Below, piece after piece: positions 36,196 through 43,947 of a DNA stretch of 64,000 bases (its first letter is position 1; each line of letters opens with the position of its first letter). The stretch comes from Serpentinicella alkaliphila (GTDB lineage Bacteria; Bacillota; Clostridia; Peptostreptococcales; Natronincolaceae), in the NCBI RefSeq assembly GCF_018141405.1, contig NZ_CP058648.1, positions 2,123,001 through 2,187,000 on the forward strand. Direction: 5' to 3'. Position numbers and translations under genes: made by a program. The notes beneath the pieces are model-generated. The model saw nothing but the letters and a program-made list of their open reading frames with translations, was not told the origin of the DNA and ran no database searches.

Positions 36196-36695
36196 ATGTT
36201 TAGGGAAAAAGTGATTAATGAGATGAAAAAAATATTTATAGATATTCCCTAGGGTGTTGAACATACATTTAATGTTTTAAATAATGTGGGAAAAAATAAT
36301 GGAAGGTCTAGTAGTTGACGAAACTGATAGAGAGTTTTATTAGTATAGAAGCAATATTACATGATATCGGTGCAGTAGAAGTTTTAAAAAAGTATGGTTC
36401 CTTGGATGCACAATATCAGGAGAAAGAAGGAGAAATACTAGCAAAAAAGATTTTATCTGATTTAGGTTATAGTCCTGAACGAACAGTTAGAGCATGTTAT
36501 ATTGTAGGTAACCACCATACTTCCTCAAAAATTGATGGTCTAGACTTTCAAATAGTATGGGAAGCGGATTACTTGGAGAATTTAAAAAGCTTTAAAATAA
36601 ACGAGAAAATTATAAAAAAAATTTCAAAACTAAAAATGGAAAAAAACTTGTATATAAGTATTTTAATATATAGTAAAAAAGTACATTTATATTAA
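36196..36695 (+). pseudogene. HD-domain phosphohydrolase, degraded
   Basis: MFREKVINEMKKIFIDIP meets a TAG, then GVEHTFNVLNN continues with the first metal His; a frameshift follows near 36290, and ISIEAILHDIGAVEVLKKYGSLDAQYQEKEGEILAKKILSDLGYSPERTVRACYIVGNHHTSS holds the HD pair and later His residues. HD enzymes hydrolyse phosphate esters of nucleotides. A frameshift and a nonsense codon make it non-functional. Confidence 0.72.
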
Positions 36696-36708
36696 AGGAG
36701 ATTTGTTT

Positions 36709-37191
36709 ATGCCCAAAAAAACCTATATGGAAAAACTCTATAACTCAGGGGATTTACCAAAAATCGAGTTTATTGATTTTGATAATAAGATGGCAAAACG
36801 ATTTGGCTACGGCAATATGCTTATAGCACCACCTATAGAGTATGATGAAGTAATGAGAAAGATACCAGAAGGAAAATTAACAACTGTGGATGAAGTAAGG
36901 ATGCATCTTTCAAAAAAACATAATGCTGACTTTACTTGTAGACTTACGGCTGGAATATTTATAAATATTGTAGGGAATGCAAGCCAAGAACGAGAAAACT
37001 CAGGTAGTAAGGACATAACTCCCTATTGGCGCACGTTAAAAAAAGATGGTGAATTAAATGAAAAGTACCCGGGTGGAATAGATCAACAAAAAATGTTGTT
37101 AGAATTAGAAGGTCATGAAGTAATAAAAAAAGGTAAGCGATATTTTGTAAAGGATTATATGAATTCTTTATTTCAATTAAATAGCATTTAA
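36709..37191 (+). CDS. MGMT-family (methylated-DNA cysteine methyltransferase-like) protein
   Basis: The protein has 160 residues; ATG 36709 follows AAAGGAG. The sequence KIPEGKLTTVDEVRMHLSKKHNADFTCRLTAGIFINIVGNA...DITPYWRTLKKDGELNEKYPGGIDQQKMLLELEGHEV matches small MGMT-like proteins of Clostridia. The usual P-C-H-R active site is replaced by TCRLTAG, so it may act like an alkyltransferase-like protein that binds DNA without repair, or have another role. Confidence 0.78.
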   Translation: MPKKTYMEKLYNSGDLPKIEFIDFDNKMAKRFGYGNMLIAPPIEYDEVMRKIPEGKLTTVDEVRMHLSKKHNADFTCRLTAGIFINIVGNASQERENSGSKDITPYWRTLKKDGELNEKYPGGIDQQKMLLELEGHEVIKKGKRYFVKDYMNSLFQLNSI

Positions 37192-37224
37192 TTTAAGTAC
37201 GTACTTCGGAAAGAAGGTATTTAT

Positions 37225-37800
37225 ATGCGGATTAAATCATATATATTTCCCGGTTATGTTATTCTGTTGCTCGTTATGTTTATACTACCATTTTATGGTG
37301 CAGAAGGATATGAAATAGCAAAGAATACAACAAGTCAGCTAGGAGCGCAAAATACTCCTAATTCATGGATTATGAATGTAACTTTTTGCATATTAGGAAT
37401 AGGGACAATAGTAGAAGCACATATTCATTTAAAAAGATATTGGGTGCATAAAATTTTATTAACCTTATTTGGTCTGGGATTAATTTCTACAGGCATTTTC
37501 CAGCATGCACCTATTATAGACGGGATACCATATAGTCTTACTGAAGATAAACTACATTCCCTCGCCGCATCAGTAGTTGGCTTTTCATTTACAATGTTTG
37601 CATTTTCCACTGCTTTTATAGAGAAGAATAATAAAAGGCGGATACTAGCCATAATTAAGGGATTAATCTCAATTTTTTTATCAATTCTTATGTTTCAAGT
37701 AACAGACTATACTGGAATATGGCAACGAATTATGTTTATTACTGCCTTTGCTTGGTTAATATACCTATTTTATAGAAACAATTTAAGAAAAGCATACTAA
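37225..37800 (+). CDS. DUF998 family membrane protein
   Basis: A 191-residue protein with about six membrane helices and the DUF998 pattern NTTSQLGAQNTPNSWIMN near the N-terminus and HSLAASVVGFSFTMFAF with a conserved His. Ribosome site GGAAAGAAGG. Members of this family are integral membrane proteins of unknown function, possibly lipid-acting because of the frhodo-like conserved polar residues. Separate transcription unit or read-through from the MGMT gene 33 bp upstream. Confidence 0.75.
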   Translation: MRIKSYIFPGYVILLLVMFILPFYGAEGYEIAKNTTSQLGAQNTPNSWIMNVTFCILGIGTIVEAHIHLKRYWVHKILLTLFGLGLISTGIFQHAPIIDGIPYSLTEDKLHSLAASVVGFSFTMFAFSTAFIEKNNKRRILAIIKGLISIFLSILMFQVTDYTGIWQRIMFITAFAWLIYLFYRNNLRKAY

Positions 37801-37832
37801 AATCCATATTATGTACTTAAGGGAGTGAGATA

Positions 37833-38357
37833 TTGATTATTGAAGCTGAAATAATACATCAACCATATTCAGGAACATTTGAAGAAAAAATCTATGATGT
37901 TCAGAGTCCATGGAAATCAAAGGATTGGACTTGGGTTAAATTTACTAACGAAGACTATACTCAATGGTGTGGGACGTTTAGAGGCTCTTCGAAAAATATT
38001 GCTCTCTCAAAAAAACATAGTTCTATATTAATTCTCACATCAGATTGCTTATTCAAACTTGATATAAAAAATGGAAATATATTAGAGTACGAAGAACAAC
38101 CACTATACACTAATCTTACGGTAACACCTCTTGGGGATTATATTGTATCAGATAATTATGATGTCCAATTAATTCAATCTAGCTTGCTTAATGAAATGTT
38201 AATTAAAAGTCCACTAAAAATGGATAATATAGTCTTTAAGGGCTGGTTAGATGATAAACTACACATTTCTTGTAATGAATTTCAAAATTGGAGTGAGCAT
38301 GTTGAACTTCAACTTAATTGCATTACTCTATCGATCACTAGAATAGATAGATTGTAG
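37833..38357 (+). CDS. Hypothetical protein, 174 residues
   Basis: It starts at a TTG 8 bp behind GGGAGTGAG. The sequence MIIEAEIIHQPYSGTFEEKIYDVQSPWKSKDWTWVKFTNEDYTQWCGTFRG...ILILTSDCLFKLDIKNGNILEYEEQPLYTNLTVTPLGDYIVSDNYDVQLI suggests a beta-propeller-like or WD-like fold, as in small immunity proteins. No catalytic motif. Cytoplasmic; unknown family. Confidence 0.6.
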   Translation: MIIEAEIIHQPYSGTFEEKIYDVQSPWKSKDWTWVKFTNEDYTQWCGTFRGSSKNIALSKKHSSILILTSDCLFKLDIKNGNILEYEEQPLYTNLTVTPLGDYIVSDNYDVQLIQSSLLNEMLIKSPLKMDNIVFKGWLDDKLHISCNEFQNWSEHVELQLNCITLSITRIDRL

Positions 38358-38448
38358 GTAGTTTAATATACTTGTTAATTAAAGCTATATTTTAAATTTA
38401 CTGTAGTTTCAAAGAAATTGGTAGAGAAATAATAACTAAAGGGAGAAA

Positions 38449-39059
38449 ATGACATTTATGTATGAAGTAGAAACGAGATTCTTTTTTGACAGTAAAGAGG
38501 AAGTATTTCACTTAATTCCAATATTAAAATCCTGCTTAAATGTTAAGGTAGAATGGGAAACAATTAATTTTGGACCCAAGTTATTTGAGAGGGATATCAT
38601 ACTTAGAGTTTCTAAAGCCATAGTAAATGGGAATGAAATTATTACCCTAGCTATAAAGAGGCTGATACTGGTAATGTCATCAATGTACGTAAAGAATATA
38701 ACGAAATAATTGCAAGTGGAATTAGGAATAGTAAAATACTTAGTATTTTAGGCGGACGACCTAACTTAGAAAATGTAGATGAAGTTATAGGTGAAATAAT
38801 CAGTTTAGGACATACAAAGTTTATGTCATACAATGGTAATAATATAATCGGTAAATATAGTAATATGGACTTTAAATTAATGCATTGTGATTATCTTAAA
38901 TACAGACTTTTATTAGAGGTTGAAGTCGAAGCAGAAGAAATTGGTGAAATACAGTATAAAGAACAAGATTTAATTAGGTTTATAAATGAATATTCCTTGG
39001 AAAACAGAATGATACAAAAAGAACCGCCTACTTTATTGTATGAAAACATTATAGGCTAA
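38449..39059 (+). pseudogene. CYTH-like (class IV adenylate cyclase-type) protein, frameshifted
   Basis: The first frame gives MYEVETRFFFDSKEEVFHLIPILK...ERDIILRVSKAIVNGNEIITLA; after a shift near 38655 the match continues YKEADTGNVINVRKEYNEIIASGIRNSKILSILGG...GEIISLGHTKFMSYNGNNIIGKYSNMDFKLMHCDYLKYRLLLEVEVEAEE. The start EVETRF and the later E-x-E pattern are CYTH-like (triphosphate-binding tunnel). One frameshift splits it; otherwise well preserved. Confidence 0.6.
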
Positions 39060-39109
39060 AAAAATTTAGAATTACTAATTTCATAATAGATTATCTCTTA
39101 CAACTTTAG

Positions 39110-39135
39110 GATTGACAGATATGTCAATCTTTTTT
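39110..39135 (+). terminator. Rho-independent terminator
   Basis: GATTGAC-AGATAT-GTCAATC forms a 7-bp stem followed by T6, 51 bp after the CYTH-like gene. Confidence 0.8.
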
Positions 39136-39267
39136 CGCTATAAACTTACAAAAAATTGTAAAATAATTAACAAAAATATACAATAGTGTTATATAATCTA
39201 ATAGTTGAATATATATGTTGTAATAGATAGTATTATTTTACAAGGAAGGATTATAAGGGGAAAAGGA

Positions 39268-39726
39268 ATGGGTATAAGAAGAGCTAAAGAAACGGATTAT
39301 GATAAACTAGTAGAGGTTTGGTATCAAGCATCTATTAAAGCACACTATTTTGTAAAGCTTGACTTTTGGACATCTATGAAAGAGGAAATGAAGATAAAAT
39401 ATTTACCTATGTCTACTACATATGTAATCGAAGAAAAAAACACTATTATAGGATTTGTATCTATGGTCGATAATTACTTAGCGGCTTTATTTATAGATAT
39501 AAAATATCAGAGAAAAGGGTATGGTAAGGAACTTTTAAATTTCATAAAAACACAACATAATGATTTACATCTTAAGGTATATCAACAAAATATTAATACG
39601 GTTTTATTCTATTTGAAAAATGGATTTGTTATACTGAGACAATTAATTGACGAGGATACGGACGAGAAGGAATATTTAATGATATGGAGAAATATATATA
39701 GGGATATTAATAAGACAAGGGAATAA
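39268..39726 (+). CDS. GNAT family N-acetyltransferase
   Basis: The protein has 152 residues; ATG 39268 follows AAGGGGAAAAGG, and the earlier in-frame start at 39205 has no ribosome site. GIRRAKETDYDKLVEVWYQASIKAHYFV is the N-terminal arm, and LFIDIKYQRKGYGKELLNFIKTQ is the acetyl-CoA-binding motif A with Q-R-K-G-Y-G. VYQQNINTVLFYLKNGFVIL is motif B. The acceptor is unknown. Confidence 0.88.
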   Translation: MGIRRAKETDYDKLVEVWYQASIKAHYFVKLDFWTSMKEEMKIKYLPMSTTYVIEEKNTIIGFVSMVDNYLAALFIDIKYQRKGYGKELLNFIKTQHNDLHLKVYQQNINTVLFYLKNGFVILRQLIDEDTDEKEYLMIWRNIYRDINKTRE

Positions 39727-39798
39727 TTTCAAAATATTTAATGTTAAGACATCCTTGGGGGGAAAATAAAAATAGAATAATAAATTGGGGGAAAGTGA

Positions 39799-40467
39799 AT
39801 GGAAATTAAAAGAACGTATACAGGTCATTTATTAGGAGTAACCTTATCTGTAGCTTTTATTAATTTTGCATTATCTTCGTTTTTTATAGAAAAACTAAAA
39901 CAACCAATTTATCAAAATATTTTATCAGATGGAATTATAATTTTATTAGCAGGGTTTTTGGGTATGCATCTAGCATTAAAGCATAACCTCCCTTTATGGT
40001 GGAGAAGAATTAAAGATATTTCTCTATTTAAGCAATTTATATCTATAACATCACTTGGCTTAATTATGATAATTTCAAATTCAATAATTTACTATTACCA
40101 TCTAAGTGTTAATGAAAATTCTATAGCTTCAATACCATGGCTACAGTTTTCAAACATGAAAGAAATAATATTATTATCCTTGAGGGCTGGAATTACAGAA
40201 GAGATTGTTTTTAGGTTATTTATATTTACATTCGCAGTTTCTACTGTAAGAAAGATTATACATAGGGATGATTTTTCTATTGTTATAGGTATAATTATTT
40301 CTGCTTTATCCTTTGTACTTTTACATGGAGGATTTAATATAGTAATCTTTATCTATGGGATAATACTTGCCTATATTTATTTAAAGAATGGATTAGTACC
40401 TGCAATTATAGTTCATTTTTTATCAGATGCTATTCCATGGGCAATATTATTTTACTTAAATAAATAA
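39799..40467 (+). CDS. CPBP-family intramembrane metalloprotease
   Basis: A 222-residue protein with 6-8 membrane helices. GITEEIVFRLFIF carries the EExxxR glutamates and arginine; FVLLHGGFNIVIF and IVHFLSDAIPW carry the zinc-binding His residues. ATG follows GGGGGAAAG. It is the second such protease in region 2, not closely similar to that at 31559. Roles of the family include peptide or bacteriocin processing and immunity. Confidence 0.87.
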   Translation: MEIKRTYTGHLLGVTLSVAFINFALSSFFIEKLKQPIYQNILSDGIIILLAGFLGMHLALKHNLPLWWRRIKDISLFKQFISITSLGLIMIISNSIIYYYHLSVNENSIASIPWLQFSNMKEIILLSLRAGITEEIVFRLFIFTFAVSTVRKIIHRDDFSIVIGIIISALSFVLLHGGFNIVIFIYGIILAYIYLKNGLVPAIIVHFLSDAIPWAILFYLNK

Positions 40468-40477
40468 TTTTAAAACT

Positions 40478-40512
40478 AATGCTGTAGATATCATATCATA
40501 CAGCATTAATTA
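40478..40512. terminator. Bidirectional terminator
   Basis: TAATGCTGTA (40478-40487) and TACAGCATTA (40499-40508) form a perfect 10-bp stem with A/T-rich flanks on both sides, between convergent genes. Confidence 0.75.
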
Positions 40513-40520
40513 ATTTTAAC

Positions 40521-40727
40521 TTAGTTTTGCCAAGTACCATCCTCGGTGCAAACTGTTACTGATCCGTCTCTATTTTTTATTTTTGAACCAACTGCATGTT
40601 TTTTATGAGCGTAAATACACGCAGGATTTTTTGTTTCGTTTCCAACGGGCCCATTCGAAAGAGATTCTATATGAGCAGGCGGAGAAATTTCATTAACTGA
40701 GATATTATTGTTATTTTTTCTCTTCAT
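40521..40727 (-). CDS. Small hypothetical protein, 68 residues
   Basis: MKRKNNNNISVNEISPPAHIESLSNGPVGNETKNPACIYAHKKHAVGSKIKNRDGSVTVCTEDGTWQN has two cysteines and the C-terminal pattern HAVGS-x-DGSVTVCTEDGTWQN, similar to small DUF1496-type or secreted cystine-loop domains in which a short strand closes on a final disulfide. AGGTAG upstream is a moderate ribosome site. One of very few minus-strand genes in this region. Confidence 0.6.
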   Translation of the reverse strand: MKRKNNNNISVNEISPPAHIESLSNGPVGNETKNPACIYAHKKHAVGSKIKNRDGSVTVCTEDGTWQN

Positions 40728-40913
40728 AAACTTCCACTACCTTTCGTATAATATGATTAAAAATATACAAGCCTATTATAGATATGTGTAGAGAATAACT
40801 AAAAGACTCAATGTAATAATAACCAGTTATCTATATATAAAATGAATTAAGATTTTCTTATTTAGAGAGAAAGTGTATAAGGAACTAAAAATGAAAATAG
40901 TGGAGGATTTAAA

Positions 40914-41330
40914 ATGCAAGGATATAACTTAATAATGGTATATAACAAAGATGCAAATAAGCTATTAATGTGTAAAAGAAAGAAAGATCCATATTTAGGA
41001 CTTAATAATCTTGTAGGAGGGAAAATTGAACTTAATGAAGAGGGATATTGTGCAGCCTATAGGGAGCTTTTTGAAGAAACAGGTATTGATAGAGAAGATA
41101 TCGAGTTAAAACATCTTATGGATTTTACATATTACTTTCAAAAATGCTACGTGGAGGTTTACGTAGGTAGATTAAAATATGATGTTGCATTAGTTGAAGA
41201 GGAAGAGGAGTTATATTGGTCGGATTTAGAACATAATTTCTTTGATTCGTCTATCTATGCTGGCGAAGGCAATATAGGACATATGATTGAACAGGTAAAT
41301 ATGTATAGACAATTAATACTAGGGAATTAA
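40914..41330 (+). CDS. NUDIX hydrolase (MutT-like)
   Basis: A 138-residue protein whose NUDIX box reads GGKIELNEEGYCAAYRELFEETGI (pattern G-x5-E-x7-R-E-x2-E-E-x-G, with spacing G...E intact). It probably hydrolyses oxidised or other nucleoside diphosphate derivatives; the N-terminal NLIMVYNKDANKLLMCKRKKDPYLGLNNLVGG is like 8-oxo-dGTP diphosphatases. ATG follows GTGGAGG. Intact single gene. Confidence 0.9.
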   Translation: MQGYNLIMVYNKDANKLLMCKRKKDPYLGLNNLVGGKIELNEEGYCAAYRELFEETGIDREDIELKHLMDFTYYFQKCYVEVYVGRLKYDVALVEEEEELYWSDLEHNFFDSSIYAGEGNIGHMIEQVNMYRQLILGN

Positions 41331-41509
41331 GAATGTGCGGATATTGGAACTTTTTAATTTAAAATAAGTCTAATATTCTAAGTTGAATATTAATTGGATA
41401 TCAGTTAGGGGGAAAGTCTGAAAAAAGCACCTAGCATTACCTACAAAGCACTTGGGCATAGCAAACAAGCCATCTGCAGATGACTTTAAAAAAGATATTG
41501 ATCAAGAAA

Positions 41510-43034
41510 TCAAGACGCCTCTTTAATACGATAACCTTGAGTTTTAGCCAATAGAATAGCTTGCTCTACCGTGATCTCACGGGTTACTGGAATAACATCT
41601 GATTTTCTATACAACTCAGAATTATATGGCTCTCTATTTTTGAGGATATTGTAAATAGCAGTAAGAAGCATTCTTGCAATAGCAATAATTGCCTTTTAAT
41701 GACCACGACGACTTTTAAGCCTTAAGTACGGTTTCGGATTTCAGTATGTTTTTCGCTTTTAACTACAGCGTAGCACACTGTACCAGAAGTGGCTTGATGT
41801 AACAGCCAGCTCTTGAAATCCTTACTGACTTTTTCTTTCCTGCACTTTCGTTATTCGTAGGCGTAAGCCCTGCCCAGGAACATAGATGCTTAGCTGTCGG
41901 GAACACGTCCATGTTGGCACCTATTTCGGAGACAACTGTTATAGCGGAAAAGATGTTCTTAAAGGACGGAACAGTTAAGATCAGATTAATTTCTTCAGAG
42001 TAGGGCACGGAAAGAGAAAGGATAATTTTTTCAAGATCTGCTTTGCGTAATTTAAGATCTTCGTAGTGTTGCTTAATTACCTTAAGTTTTTCAGCTTGTT
42101 CAGGCGAGATAAAACCGTCGATGGCAAGCTCCAGTTCGGGGAGTTTAGCTTTCATAGAACCGTGAATGAGTGGTTCTATGTCAAAACTGTTATCCAATGG
42201 ATTTGCCAAAAGTCTGTTAATGATGTTCATGGAACTTGTGCCAAAAGTATTGGAAACTGTAAATTATAATTTAAAAATGTACAATTATTGTATTTTTAAT
42301 GCTTTTTAAAAAAATGTACAAATATTACAATCTAAAATATTAGACGAAGTGAACCATTTACATTGAGAGACATATGTAGTAGCCTCAAATATAGGCATTG
42401 CCTTCGTTGTAAGGCTTGAGTGTAAGGCTTTAGAACTACATATGCAGAGGCTCAATGTCAATGGCTAATATTTTCATTTATATTTTTTGAACATTTTGAG
42501 ATTATAATTTTTATACAAAATTGCATTGTAATTTACAGAAACAACATTTCCAAGCTGAATATTGGATACGGTTAAAGAATTTTGCAGACGGTTTTTCTCG
42601 CTTGACATAAAGTTAGTCAGTTTAAAGCGATAACGCATAAGATCACGAAGTTGCCTGATAGTAAGAGGAGGCATAAAGCTTCCAGCTACAAGATCATGCT
42701 CGAATAAATCAGCAATCCATTTAGCGTCTTTTTTGTCAGTCTTCTTACCACGGATTGCTTTGACGTATTTGGGATGTGCCAGTGTGATATTGCAGGAATC
42801 TTCAAGTACATTGAAAAGTGGAATTCAGTATTTCCCGGTAGACTCCATACAAACATCATTGCAGTTGTTCTTACTAAGCCACTGTAACAGCTCTTTTAGC
42901 CCTTTGGTGTAGGTAGAAAAGCGATGAATTTTGTACGTTGTAACCCCTTTGTTGGTAGAAGCAATACAAGCAACCACGAAGGTTTTGTGGACATCGATGC
43001 CACAACAAGCTGGATAAACAATTTTTACAGCCAT
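41510..43034 (-). pseudogene. IS110-family transposase, frameshifted and split
   Basis: The start MAVKIVYPACCGIDVHKTFVVACIAS is at ATG 43034 after AAAGGAG. CMESTGKY, PPLTIRQLRDLMRYRFKLTNFMSSEKNRLQNSLTVSNIQLGNVV, and SVPYSEEINLILTVPSFKNIFSAITVVSEIGANMDVFPTAKHLCSWAGLTPTNNESAGKKKS follow in different frames, with the tail ending near 41510. Besides frameshifts near 42820 and 41760, a 280-bp MITE-like insert splits it at 42258-42537. DEDD-type recombinase family; inactive. Confidence 0.85.
42258..42537. mobile_element. 280-bp MITE-like insertion inside IS110
   Basis: Ends TGTAAATTATAAT and ATTGTAATTTACA are inverted repeats; the duplicated target GAAAC lies at 42253-42257 and 42538-42542. The core holds a large imperfect palindrome, CATTGAG-ACATATGTAGT at the left and ACTACATATG-CTCAATG at the right, with a smaller GCCT/AGGC stem inside. 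It has no coding capacity and its removal restores NVVS-NTFGTSSM in the transposase. Confidence 0.8.
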
Positions 43035-43337
43035 TGATAAAACTCCTTTCAAAGAATTATAGGGATAGACAGCATTGACTGATTGCCTGGCAATAAAAGA
43101 GTAATGTTTATACAAAGATAAGTCTACGTGCTCTTAGTCACACTTATTTGTGCTTGGAAAGGCAATCTACACATATAAATATGCGGTCACTCCAAAATGG
43201 AGCAGCCCACTCACCTCCTCGTGATTTGTAGTTTGATGTTATCCACTATAGAAATAGAATAATAAAAAAGAAGCCCAAAGCCAATACGTTTCCTAATGTT
43301 TTGGGCCTTGAGCGAAGGGAAAGGAATGGATATAAAT

Positions 43338-43787
43338 ATGAAAAAATTATTAATTATCTTATTAACAGTCTTGTTATTTGCTATAGGGTGTACTAGTACT
43401 CAAACCAAAAATGTACTTAATCCAGATGAAATTATTACTCAATATGCAGAGGCAATATCTAATAAGGATGCTAAAACTATTGTTTTGCTATATGGTGGAG
43501 ATTACGAGTTTATGGAAATATTCTCAGAGGAACAATATCGTAATGATAAGGAAAAGGTAGTAGAAAATTATTTGAAAGTAATTCCCGAAAAGATATATTT
43601 TAATGAAATACAAAGTAAAAATGAGGTAGGTAAAGATGAGTTCGAATATGAAGTAACCTTTAAAACTGAAAATGGTTCTATTTTTGAGGTAGGCGATAGT
43701 GAAACAAGAAATGGAGTATTTAAATATATTGTAAGAAAAGTCGATGGACAATACAAAGTAATGGATGTGCCGCCCTATCAACCATAA
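43338..43787 (+). CDS. Putative lipoprotein with NTF2-like domain, 149 residues
   Basis: MKKLLIILLTVLLFAIGCTSTQTK is a lipoprotein signal with lipobox FAIGC. The mature part IITQYAEAISNKDAKTIVLLYGGDYEFMEIF...YEVTFKTENGSIFEVGDSETRNGVFKYIVRKVDGQYKVMDVPPYQP fits a DUF4829/NTF2-like domain. The ATG at 43338 is chosen over 43326 because the signal peptide then starts normally. The gene is the last before the conserved operon and has its own terminator. Confidence 0.72.
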   Translation: MKKLLIILLTVLLFAIGCTSTQTKNVLNPDEIITQYAEAISNKDAKTIVLLYGGDYEFMEIFSEEQYRNDKEKVVENYLKVIPEKIYFNEIQSKNEVGKDEFEYEVTFKTENGSIFEVGDSETRNGVFKYIVRKVDGQYKVMDVPPYQP

Positions 43788-43811
43788 ATCAGTTTAGAAT
43801 AATTAGTCTAT

Positions 43812-43842
43812 GTGCATTAGTAACCCTAGTGCATTTTTTTAT
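43812..43842 (+). terminator. Rho-independent terminator after the lipoprotein gene
   Basis: TGCATTAG-TAAC-CCTAGTGCA makes a 7-9-bp stem followed by T7. It isolates the accessory genes from priA. Confidence 0.75.
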
Positions 43843-43861
43843 TTAATTTAAATAATGGTAT

Positions 43862-43923
43862 AATTAATTTCTTAAATTAATTTAAGAAATTAATTTAAGA
43901 AATTAATTATAGTTTGATATAAT
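43862..43923 (+). promoter_or_regulatory. priA promoter region with a 34-bp perfect palindrome
   Basis: AATTAATTTCTTAAATT and its exact reverse complement adjoin at 43862-43895, and TTTAAGAAATTAATT is repeated once more to 43908. TATAAT lies at 43918-43923 with a weak TTTAAG-type -35 about 18 bp upstream in the repeat. A regulator could bind here, but A/T-rich palindromes of this kind can also arise by slippage. Confidence 0.5.
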
Positions 43924-43947
43924 AGAATATTAGGAGGTGGGGATAGT

